Source of the DNA: an uncultured Moraxella sp.
GTDB taxonomy: Bacteria; Pseudomonadota; Gammaproteobacteria; Pseudomonadales; Moraxellaceae
Assembly: GCA_943908425.1 (NCBI GenBank)
Contig: CALTTC010000040.1
Location: 1-12,637 of the forward strand
Reading direction: 5' to 3'
Length of the DNA: 12,637 nucleotides
This document shows positions 7,248-12,637 of this stretch, in pieces. The notes under the pieces are model-generated. The model had not been told where the DNA came from and made no database searches. It saw nothing but the letters and a program-made list of their open reading frames with translations. The first letter of the stretch is position 1. Each line of letters begins with the position of its first letter. The position numbers and the translations under genes are program-made.

Positions 7248-7258
7248 CTCCTTGGTTG

Positions 7259-7267
7259 TGATACAAT
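7259..7267 (+). promoter_or_regulatory. Extended -10 promoter of the Phd/PIN pair
   Basis: TGATACAAT is a TGn-extended -10 (TACAAT at 7262-7267) with no good -35. A start of transcription near 7274 would leave the ATG at 7268 outside the message and supports the ATG at 7298. Confidence 0.45.
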
Positions 7268-7297
7268 ATGGGAAATAACACCACATTAGGGGTTAAA

Positions 7298-7573
7298 ATG
7301 ATTAAAGTTACCTACACAGAATTTATCCAAAACCCAAGCCATATCCAGCATTTAGCCGAACAAGAGCCTGTGTTGGTTGAAAATGGCGATAAAACGCAAG
7401 TTTTAATGGGTTATGATCAATACGCAAAGCTATCAGGCATAAGCTCTGATAAGCCATTTGTAAGCCTGTATGATATGTTTGAACAAATCGCTTCAGAGTT
7501 TTCAGATGAAGAGCGTGAGATACTTGCCAACATTGATGATGAGGCTGACTTTTCAATGGCACATCAAGGATAA
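7298..7573 (+). CDS. Phd/YefM-family antitoxin
   Basis: A 91-residue antitoxin. The N-terminal half (MIKVTYTEFIQNPSHIQHLAEQEPV to about residue 45; key parts TEFIQNP and VLVENGDKTQVLM) has the Phd/YefM fold that binds operator DNA; the acidic C-terminal half (about 52-88, FSDEEREILANIDDEADF) would wrap the toxin. The start at 7298 is chosen over ATG 7268 because AGGGG lies five bases before it, the domain begins there, and the promoter -10 overlaps the region just before 7268. It stops two bases before the PIN toxin ATG, so the pair is co-translated. Phd-type antitoxins usually repress their own promoter, and the AACGTT palindrome upstream is a possible site. Confidence 0.85.
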   Translation: MIKVTYTEFIQNPSHIQHLAEQEPVLVENGDKTQVLMGYDQYAKLSGISSDKPFVSLYDMFEQIASEFSDEEREILANIDDEADFSMAHQG

Positions 7574-7575
7574 CA

Positions 7576-8001
7576 ATGTATCTACTAGACACCAATGCGA
7601 TGTCAGAGCTTCGTAAACTATCAGTCAATTCCACAAAAACCAACAAAGGCTTTAGGCAATGGGCAGAAAACACAGACGGTAGCCAATTTTTAACCAGCCA
7701 AATTGTCATCTTAGAGCTTAGAAAAGGCATCTTACTTAAAGCACGAAAAGACAAACAACAAAGTTCAGTACTTGAACAATGGTTAAATAAAATATTGGTG
7801 GTTATGCATGACAAAATATTAACTGTTACCGATGAAATCTGCTGGAGATGTGCTGAATTACACATTCCCAATCCACGCTCAGAGTTTGATAGCCTGATAG
7901 GGGCGACCGCCCTTGTCCATAATTTAATTTTAGTTACCAACAACACTAAGGATTTTGAAGGCATAGATAATTTACGCATAATCAACCCCTTTGACCGCTA
8001 A
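7576..8001 (+). CDS. PIN-domain toxin of the VapC/FitB type
   Basis: A 141-residue PIN-domain ribonuclease, the normal size for the family. The acidic active-site residues are visible: Asp5 in MYLLDTNAMSE, Glu47 in IVILELRKG, Asp105 in SEFDSLIGATAL, and Asp126 in the closing VTNNTKDF. VapC/FitB toxins cleave RNA, often tRNA or rRNA, and are held inactive by the antitoxin. Here the partner is the Phd/YefM-like protein two bases upstream. The motif PNPRSEFDSLIGATAL is closest in style to the FitB group (usual DALIAATA). All residues are intact, so it should be active. Its last 30 bases overlap the end of the convergent virB4 gene. Its exact RNA target cannot be told. Confidence 0.92.
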   Translation: MYLLDTNAMSELRKLSVNSTKTNKGFRQWAENTDGSQFLTSQIVILELRKGILLKARKDKQQSSVLEQWLNKILVVMHDKILTVTDEICWRCAELHIPNPRSEFDSLIGATALVHNLILVTNNTKDFEGIDNLRIINPFDR

Positions 8002-10455
8002 TTGTTTGGCGTTGGCTACTAAGCTCGCTAAATCCAACGTACCATTTTTTCTGTCTTGCCTTGCCTGATAAAAAACTGGTAGCCAAACATCGGAACTGGG
8101 TTTGTTATCGCCTATCTGTTTAAAATTACTTAATATGTCATCAAGTAATTCAACATTTTTGGTTGTACCTGACAACACGCTAATTTCATCACTAAAGCCA
8201 TATAAATCCAGTACATTAAAACTGGATTGATGACCTTGTTTTACCAAAAAAGTACGACTGTCCAACGCCAAACGCTTTAACTGGTCAAATTCTTTTTGGG
8301 TTAGCCCAATACGGCTATAGCCACCGCCTTGCTCGTTTTTGTATTCGGCATCAGGATTGGGCAGTAGTACTTTGGTAGGAGTTTGCTGGACAATGGCTGG
8401 GAATATGGGTGAAGCAACCGCTTCTTCAGGGCTTTGAGTAACCAGCACCATAAACTCGCCACGCTTACGCCCTGTTTTTAGTACATCAAGCATCATCTCT
8501 TGGGGGGTTTTGTATTTTAGTGGCAACCAAAACTCTTCCACCACCGTGCATAAAAGAGCGTGGTTTTTAATCATCTGTGATTTTAAATACAACAAACACG
8601 CCAATAACGGCTCGGTAGGCTGATAATTCTCTTTTAAGATTGCTCCTACATCAAAGCCCACAATGTTAAAATCATCAGGGTTAAACTGATTGACTGGGTT
8701 ATCCAGCACCCACGCAAACCGTCCCTGATTTTCATCAGTATTGCACCACTTTAAAAGCCGTGCATGCAGTTCATTACCGCCCCTTGCTGGTATTGATTGT
8801 AAAAGGGCTGAAAACCGTCTTAATGGCTTAGGTAAGCTCATTACCGTATCAATGGCGTTTTTGATTTGATTTTGTTCTTCACTGGTACAAGTGATTGAGC
8901 CATCATTGGCACAGCTCACCACCAAATCATTTAAAAACTCTCGTAACTTTGAGCCATCTTCAAATTGAAATGGGTTAATACCCGTCGGTCTACCCTCGTC
9001 AATAGCAAAATAATCGCCATTCAATGCACGAATAAAAATATCCATACCACGGTCTTTATCCAATACAAACATTGCTGGATTAAACCGCTGGGCAAATGCC
9101 AACAGTGTTGTTTGCAAGGTGGTTTTTCCTGTCCCTGTTGCCCCCAAAATCAGCGTATGTCCTGCAATTTGGTCGCCCAATGTATCTTCTAAGGGATTGG
9201 TGAAATGAAAATTAAAGTCGTACAATGTTTTTGAGCGTGTTTGTAGTGGCATAATCGCTGACCCATCACCAATTGGGTTGCCTGTCGCTTTGCCACGACT
9301 GTAATTGTGCATACTAAACGCCCCTGCCAAATTTCGGCTGGACTTCATCATTCGCCTTGGTATATACCAATAATTGGGTAACTGACTAAAATAACTGGCT
9401 GGAGCGGACACTGTGGATTTTCTAAAAACTGCTCCAGCATTATTAGAAAAACTTGCCATTGCTGTTATTGCATTAGCAACCGCTTCTTTTTGCGTATCAC
9501 CAAATATCGCCAAAACAGCGTGATAATGCCCAAGTGCCATTTCACCTGATTGGATATAGCCTTGTGCCAGCTCTAATTCTGTTTGCTGATGCTCTGCTTT
9601 ATCTTTCACAGAGCGTAATTCATTTAAACGTCTGTCAATCAAATCCAGCGATTTGACAGGGGCTAAAGCCACAAAAGATTGGACAAAGTTATATTCAAAG
9701 GGCAAAGCAAGACTGGCAGAATTAAACATTCCTAATTTGGTGGTATAGGGAAAGTCCTTTAAATCGCACAATGCCATAAAACGATTTTTTAATACGCCTT
9801 TGATTTGTAAAATCTCAAAACCAAAATGCAAATTGGTGGCAGGCAATACATCATAAGCAGGTGAACCAGTAATAGGACAACCACCTACTGCCCCCTCTGA
9901 ATTGATGATTTCATAAAAAAATTCCCAAATTTGTGAACACAAAACACCGCTTTTATTGACATAAGCAGACAATATTCTTGGCTCATACTTAGCCAATGTT
10001 TTAGCAAATCTATCGCAAACAGCCTCTAATTCATTGATGGCTTCACCCAAATCAAGCTCGTATTTCAATGTAAAGACAATATAAAAACGATTGGCATAGT
10101 AATCAGTATCATTAAACCGCTTTAAATATTTTTTAGCAAAATCACGACAAAACTGATTATCAAATTGATATTGCTTTTCGGTATCAATTTTTCGGCGAAG
10201 CTGATAACAGTGAAACGATAAACGATTTGCTTTTTCTTTGGCGGTTTCAGCATAAGCCAAATTTAATGCTTCAAAATCATTTTCTAAAACATTGTTAGAG
10301 ATAGCTTCAAAAACAATACCGTCAAACTCCAAGACCGAAGAGAGATAATTTTCTTCAAAGCTAACCGCCGTATCAGAGACATGCAGATTTAACTTTGGTA
10401 TCTCATTGGGTACGGCGGTTAATAGCTTTAAAATTTTGTAAAATAATTGCTTCAT
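7972..10455 (-). CDS. virB4: VirB4-type T4SS ATPase
   Basis: An 827-residue VirB4/TrbE-family ATPase, full length for the family, which energises pilus assembly and substrate transfer at the inner membrane. The N-terminal domain (about 1-410) carries the CagE/TrbE/VirB4 features. The P-loop is GATGTGKTT (about 438-446), Walker B is LLCTVVEEFW (about 634-643), and the later motif VTQSPEE (about 672-678) is typical. Start: the open frame begins with TTG at 10479, but the ATG at 10455 (MKQLFYKILK) is preferred; both lie inside virB3, so the two overlap by over 50 bases and are probably coupled. No strong ribosome binding site is seen. Its 3' end overlaps the PIN toxin. The usual next genes (virB5, virB6) do not follow. 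Confidence 0.93.
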   Translation of the reverse strand: MKQLFYKILKLLTAVPNEIPKLNLHVSDTAVSFEENYLSSVLEFDGIVFEAISNNVLENDFEALNLAYAETAKEKANRLSFHCYQLRRKIDTEKQYQFDNQFCRDFAKKYLKRFNDTDYYANRFYIVFTLKYELDLGEAINELEAVCDRFAKTLAKYEPRILSAYVNKSGVLCSQIWEFFYEIINSEGAVGGCPITGSPAYDVLPATNLHFGFEILQIKGVLKNRFMALCDLKDFPYTTKLGMFNSASLALPFEYNFVQSFVALAPVKSLDLIDRRLNELRSVKDKAEHQQTELELAQGYIQSGEMALGHYHAVLAIFGDTQKEAVANAITAMASFSNNAGAVFRKSTVSAPASYFSQLPNYWYIPRRMMKSSRNLAGAFSMHNYSRGKATGNPIGDGSAIMPLQTRSKTLYDFNFHFTNPLEDTLGDQIAGHTLILGATGTGKTTLQTTLLAFAQRFNPAMFVLDKDRGMDIFIRALNGDYFAIDEGRPTGINPFQFEDGSKLREFLNDLVVSCANDGSITCTSEEQNQIKNAIDTVMSLPKPLRRFSALLQSIPARGGNELHARLLKWCNTDENQGRFAWVLDNPVNQFNPDDFNIVGFDVGAILKENYQPTEPLLACLLYLKSQMIKNHALLCTVVEEFWLPLKYKTPQEMMLDVLKTGRKRGEFMVLVTQSPEEAVASPIFPAIVQQTPTKVLLPNPDAEYKNEQGGGYSRIGLTQKEFDQLKRLALDSRTFLVKQGHQSSFNVLDLYGFSDEISVLSGTTKNVELLDDILSNFKQIGDNKPSSDVWLPVFYQARQDRKNGTLDLASLVANAKQLAVKGVDYA

Positions 10456-10780
10456 CTTGTAAATATCGCTCTGGTACAAAAGTTAAGGTATTGCCAAATT
10501 CATCAAAAGCCACTCGTTTTAATCTAAATACTATCTCTAAATAAAGTATGTACAAGGCTTTATCATCCGTTTGGAATATTTGTCTTAGAAATAAAAAGAC
10601 AGGAAAAACAATAAAACCAAATAAAAACCCAGCCATACCAAAAACGTTACCACCAACTAGGAATATGAGCAATGCCACCATTAACAGCATGACTGCTGGC
10701 AACAATGGCACGCCCATAAACATTGCTGTTCTGTCAAGGGCGTTGTAACTTGGGTATTCCTTGAACTCGTCTATATTCAT
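10403..10780 (-). CDS. virB3: VirB3-type T4SS inner-membrane protein
   Basis: A 125-residue VirB3-like protein. YNALDRTAMFMGVPLLP near the N-terminus is typical, followed by two membrane segments (about 24-43 and 46-65) and a cytoplasmic tail ending FKAINRRTQ. VirB3 anchors VirB4 at the inner membrane and is often fused or overlapped with it. The start at 10780 is chosen because its ATG shares one base with the virB2 stop (TAATG), a classical coupled start; an ATG at 10798 exists but would lie inside virB2. The 3' end overlaps virB4 by about 53 bases from the ATG 10455. Confidence 0.9.
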   Translation of the reverse strand: MNIDEFKEYPSYNALDRTAMFMGVPLLPAVMLLMVALLIFLVGGNVFGMAGFLFGFIVFPVFLFLRQIFQTDDKALYILYLEIVFRLKRVAFDEFGNTLTFVPERYLQDEAIILQNFKAINRRTQ

Positions 10781-11127
10781 TACTGAAACGCCGTCCAAGC
10801 CCAGTTAGCAATAGCAGGGGAAGCACCAGCGATAGCAACATAGGCGGCTGAAATAGCAAACTCGCCCCAATCGCCACGACCACACCAAGTTTCTAGTGCC
10901 TTCCACAAAATATATAAAACAGCCGCCACCCCAGCCAAACGGATACCCCAATCTTTTAGAGTATTCATCGCGCTTTCAGCTTTACCTAAGCCCCCAGCCA
11001 AATCAGCAAATGCTGAATTGGTAGCCATAAGCATTACTATGCTCGCAAGTGCCATATGGGAGATTTTTTTAGAAAAACGTTCAGGCTTATTGTGCTGTAT
11101 TAGCAATTTAAGTTCTTGGTTCATCAT
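10780..11127 (-). CDS. virB2: VirB2/TrbC-type major pilin
   Basis: A 115-residue prepilin. The signal peptide spans about 1-41, with a positive start (KPERFSKKISH), a hydrophobic core and a likely cut after NSAFA. The mature part, about 74 residues from DLAGGLGKAES, has two hydrophobic helices (about 62-80 and 91-113) separated by a short charged loop CGRGDWGEF, the layout of VirB2/TrbC pilins. AAGGA lies a few bases before the double ATG. It starts 17 bases after virB1 and is coupled to virB3 by TAATG. Confidence 0.88.
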   Translation of the reverse strand: MMNQELKLLIQHNKPERFSKKISHMALASIVMLMATNSAFADLAGGLGKAESAMNTLKDWGIRLAGVAAVLYILWKALETWCGRGDWGEFAISAAYVAIAGASPAIANWAWTAFQ

Positions 11128-11144
11128 TAGTTTCCTTATGAAAA

Positions 11145-11869
11145 TTAAAAATCCCTGAAAATATCCCAGCTGTTATGCACCTTGACAGGCACATCAGCTT
11201 GAAAATTATCAGAGGTTTGGGGTGGAATAATGGTGCTATCGTAAAAACGCTCAGAAACGCCATCAGGAGCGTTTGTAGGGTTTGGTGGTACCTTTGTACC
11301 ATTTTTGCTTTTGCGTTGATTATGAGCGATTGTAGGGGTGTTTTTGAGCGTGTTTGCGGATTGGGTTTGATGATTAATATCAAAAGGTGGTATTGGTTGG
11401 CTTGAAAATGTGTTTATCAAGCGGTTGAAGTTACCAGTAACTTTAGCTACATAACCATTACTAAACCCTTTTTTTGCATTACCAGTATTGTAACAACTAA
11501 AAGCTCGTTGCATTCTATCACCAAAGCCACTACTGCCAGCTTTATCATAACAATGCAAATATACATACTGTAAGGCTTGTAAATTAGCACAAGGATTGAA
11601 TACTTGCTCAACCGATAAGCCAAGCCAATTTAAATTAGCTGAGTTGATTTGACCAAGCCCCAAGTCAATGTTTGCCCCACGGGCAAGCAACTGCTTAGCT
11701 GTTTGCACCGCTTCAGTATAACTGGTTGGTTGTCTTGATAACCGTCCTACCCCTTTTTATTAACACCAATGGCAAAAGGATTAAACGAGCTTTCCGTCTT
11801 AACAATGGCATTGACAATAGCAGGATGCACCTGTGGACTACACTGGGTAACTAATGCCATATCAAGCAT
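11145..11869 (-). pseudogene. virB1: VirB1-type lytic transglycosylase, split by a -1 frameshift
   Basis: Two frames together encode a lytic transglycosylase that opens the peptidoglycan for the T4SS. The first part (ATG 11869, GGGGA five bases upstream) reads MLDMALVTQCSPQVHPAIV and TESSFNPFAIGVNKKG, with the catalytic Glu26, then TAG at 11747-11749. The next frame continues as VGRLSRQPTSYTEAVQTAK and GLGQIN (residues about 71-76), as expected of VirB1. Joined, it would be 241 residues, the last about 90 being a Pro/Asn/Thr-rich, disordered tail. The switch lies at AAA AAG GGG TAG (11749-11758): a -1 slip at the A5-G run, or one lost A, explains it. It lacks a signal peptide, as do many plasmid VirB1 proteins. 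It may be a mutation, a sequence error, or real recoding. Confidence 0.85.
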
Positions 11870-12075
11870 AATTATCCCCAATGTGGGTAGTTTGGTAAGC
11901 AGTATAAGATTGAGATTGAAACTTAGAACAAACAAAACCTGTTGCTAGGTTGTCATCTTTGGCAAGTTGCAATGGCTTTGAAAGTGTTGGCAGTAAAATC
12001 GTTTGATGTAAAACTGGAAAGTGGCAGATGATTGCCAAAGAAAGGGCTTAAACGATAATTAGACTTATGGCTGTG
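11870..12075 (-). other. virB operon leader with a possible small coding stretch ending at virB1
   Basis: Between the virB promoter and virB1 lie about 200 bases without a clear gene. The - strand frame that ends in TGA at 11862-11864 (overlapping the virB1 start as ATGCTTGA) contains a natural-looking tail (LAKDDNLATGFVCSKFQ ... HIGDNYA) but has no good start codon. A second frame further upstream is also open (FGNHLPLSSFTSNDFTA...) and ends in TGA near 11988. They may be two pieces of one decayed small gene translated into virB1, or chance. I see no RNA gene. Confidence 0.3.
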
Positions 12076-12092
12076 TGCTTATAGTATTATCG
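12053..12092. repeat. Inverted repeat CGATAAT/ATTATCG over the virB promoter
   Basis: CGATAAT (12053-12059) and ATTATCG (12086-12092) are perfect 7-bp inverted arms 26 bp apart. The right arm overlaps the -10 of the leftward virB promoter and the left arm lies just past the likely start of transcription. It could be an operator, for example of the neighbouring ribbon-helix-helix protein. Confidence 0.35.
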
Positions 12093-12111
12093 TTTTTTGA
12101 AATTATGTCAA
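12083..12111 (-). promoter_or_regulatory. Sigma70-like promoter of the virB operon
   Basis: On the - strand a consensus TTGACA (12106-12111) is 17 bp from AATACT (12083-12088, four of six matching). It points left to virB1, with a leader of about 200 bases. Confidence 0.5.
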
Positions 12112-12129
12112 GCATTTTGGTGTCCTTGA

Positions 12130-12160
12130 TTAAAAAAAGATAATATCTTTAATTTTTTTC
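12130..12160. terminator. Weak AT-only hairpin with T runs, possible terminator
   Basis: AAAGAT/ATCTTT (12136-12141 with 12145-12150) has a 3-base loop and A/T runs on both sides. It lies between the small ribbon-helix-helix gene and the virB promoter. The stem has few GC pairs, so it may be weak. Confidence 0.3.
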
Positions 12161-12229
12161 ATCATAGATAAATTTTTTACTAAAATCAAGTATTATTTAT
12201 CATTGTTTTGTAACCGTAGTTGTTTCCAC

Positions 12230-12394
12230 TTAATGACTTTGAAATTCATGCTCTAGTTGTCCTATGTATCTCATCAAGGCTTGCCTGATGTAGAACGTCT
12301 TTGAGCGTCCTGTTTGTTTGGCAAGTTCTGTTAATCTGTCATTGGTACTGTTGTCTATGTTACAAGAGATGAGCGTATAGAATTTTGGCTTCAC
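12230..12394 (-). CDS. Small ribbon-helix-helix (CopG/MetJ-type) DNA-binding protein
   Basis: A 54-residue protein, starting with GTG at 12394 and preceded by AGGAG seven bases upstream; the ATG overlapping it (12396) would meet a stop at once. The order is a beta strand (KFYTLISCNI), then helix (NDRLTELAKQT), turn GRSKT, and second helix (FYIRQALMRYIGQLE), the classical ribbon-helix-helix layout. Such proteins are transcription regulators or the antitoxin half of toxin-antitoxin pairs, and on plasmids also control copy number or transfer. No toxin gene follows. It lies between the iteron-like repeats and the virB promoter, so control of either is possible. A sigma70-like promoter is present upstream. 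Confidence 0.75.
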   Translation of the reverse strand: MKPKFYTLISCNIDNSTNDRLTELAKQTGRSKTFYIRQALMRYIGQLEHEFQSH

Positions 12395-12441
12395 ATGATA
12401 ACTCCTATTGTTCCTAATCAGTCGTTTTGCCTAGGTGATAG

Positions 12442-12470
12442 ATTGTACTAGATTTTAACATTAAACTCAA
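12442..12470 (-). promoter_or_regulatory. Sigma70-like promoter of the ribbon-helix-helix gene
   Basis: On the - strand TTGAGT (12465-12470) and TACAAT (12442-12447) are 17 bp apart. Transcription would start near 12435 and lead into the GTG start at 12394. Confidence 0.5.
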
Positions 12471-12552
12471 AACTTAAATTTTTTAACAAAAAATCAAGAA
12501 ATTCCTTTTTATTATTTTAATAATTTTATATATTTTATAATTTTAGGGGGGA
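12452..12552. other. AT-rich stretch, possible unwinding region of a replication origin
   Basis: About 100 bases consisting almost only of A and T, with runs of T and A and a segment TTTATATATTTTATAATTTTA, next to the tandem repeats. No gene is seen. Such A+T regions beside iterons are where plasmid origins open. The role is inference from the neighbourhood. Confidence 0.45.
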
Positions 12553-12583
12553 TTTTTTCTTTTAAAATCAATGGTTTAAGAGT

Positions 12584-12637
12584 GCTTTGGTCTTGAAAAA
12601 GGTTGCTTTGGTCTTGAAAAAGGTTGCTTTGGTCTTG
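12584..12637. repeat. 21-bp tandem direct repeats, iteron-like (plasmid oriV)
   Basis: Two perfect 21-bp copies (12584-12604 and 12605-12625), each GCTTTGGTCTTG then AAAAAGGTT, and the first 12 bases of a third, run to the window edge. The period of 21 bp is exactly two helical turns, as in iterons bound by plasmid Rep initiator proteins. With the AT-rich stretch beside them they suggest an oriV, and a rep gene is expected beyond the edge. Confidence 0.75.

Noticed and set aside
7268..7297. Upstream ATG for the Phd antitoxin
   Set aside because: It adjoins the -10 box, so would not be in the message; the ATG at 7298 has AGGGG and begins the domain.
7323..7985. 220-codon open frame on the - strand
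   Set aside because: It lies exactly opposite the antitoxin and PIN toxin genes, which have clear domains and ribosome binding signals. Its own protein looks like an antisense artefact.
10456..10479. TTG start for virB4
   Set aside because: It adds eight residues without ribosome binding support; the ATG at 10455 begins the family-like N-terminus.
11145..11405. Open frames on both strands over the virB1 tail
   Set aside because: Low-complexity tail DNA leaves several frames open; only the frame continuing from GLGQIN is supported.
11870..11935. Longer TTG start for virB1
   Set aside because: It would add 22 residues not seen in the family and has no ribosome binding site; ATG 11869 has GGGGA.
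12065..12115. 16-codon open frame MLDIISKNDN... with AAGGA upstream
   Set aside because: It overlaps the TTGACA and -10 of the virB promoter, so it would not be in that transcript; too short to support.
12584..12637. CRISPR array
   Set aside because: The repeats follow each other directly with no spacers, so they are tandem repeats, not a CRISPR array.
1..12637. tRNA, rRNA or riboswitch
   Set aside because: I saw no cloverleaf with a conserved TTCGA arm and no ribosomal or riboswitch signature by eye; a covariance-model search was not possible.

Overview
The window looks like part of a mobilisable or conjugative plasmid, or a plasmid-derived island, from an AT-rich gammaproteobacterium. Moraxellaceae (Moraxella or a relative) is my best guess, from the low-GC coding style and the style of the HINT-toxin remnant. 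That host assignment is inference. Nothing here is a housekeeping gene.

Layout: (1) Positions 1-450 hold the decayed end of a polymorphic (HINT-type) toxin gene on the + strand. (2) About 449-2119 is a complete IS200/IS605-family element with divergent tnpA (Y1 HUH transposase) and tnpB (RNA-guided-nuclease family), with hairpins at both ends. (3) About 2120-2550 on the - strand is a small putative antitoxin gene followed by a zeta-type toxin kinase cut off by the IS. (4) 2551-2722 is a compact divergent promoter region, followed by a serine resolvase (2723-3376, +). (5) 3379-6936 (-) encodes one very large multidomain protein: LPD1 metalloprotease-like domain, two DUF5710-like modules and a TraC-type Toprim primase region. 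It is preceded by a short frameshifted gene. (6) 7298-8001 (+) is a Phd/YefM antitoxin plus PIN-domain toxin pair. (7) 7972-11869 (-) is a virB1-virB2-virB3-virB4 type IV secretion block. It is tightly coupled, and virB1 is interrupted by a -1 frameshift. (8) 12230-12394 (-) is a 54-codon ribbon-helix-helix gene, too short for ordinary ORF lists. (9) The right edge is very AT-rich and ends in 21-bp tandem repeats that look like the iterons of a plasmid replication origin.

How it fits together: resolvase (multimer resolution), toxin-antitoxin pairs (maintenance), a primase-like polyvalent protein (establishment in the recipient), the start of a mating-channel operon and iterons (replication) form a plasmid backbone. 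The T4SS block stops after virB4, where it runs into the convergent toxin-antitoxin pair. Genes for virB5-virB11, coupling protein and relaxase are not in the window. Two genes (the small gene before the primase and virB1) are each broken by the same kind of event: one missing base next to a homopolymer. This may be decay, sequence error or -1 programmed frameshifting. The most interesting places are the IS/TnpB junction, the large primase protein, the frameshift sites and the iteron edge. I did not find convincing evidence of a wholly new defence system.
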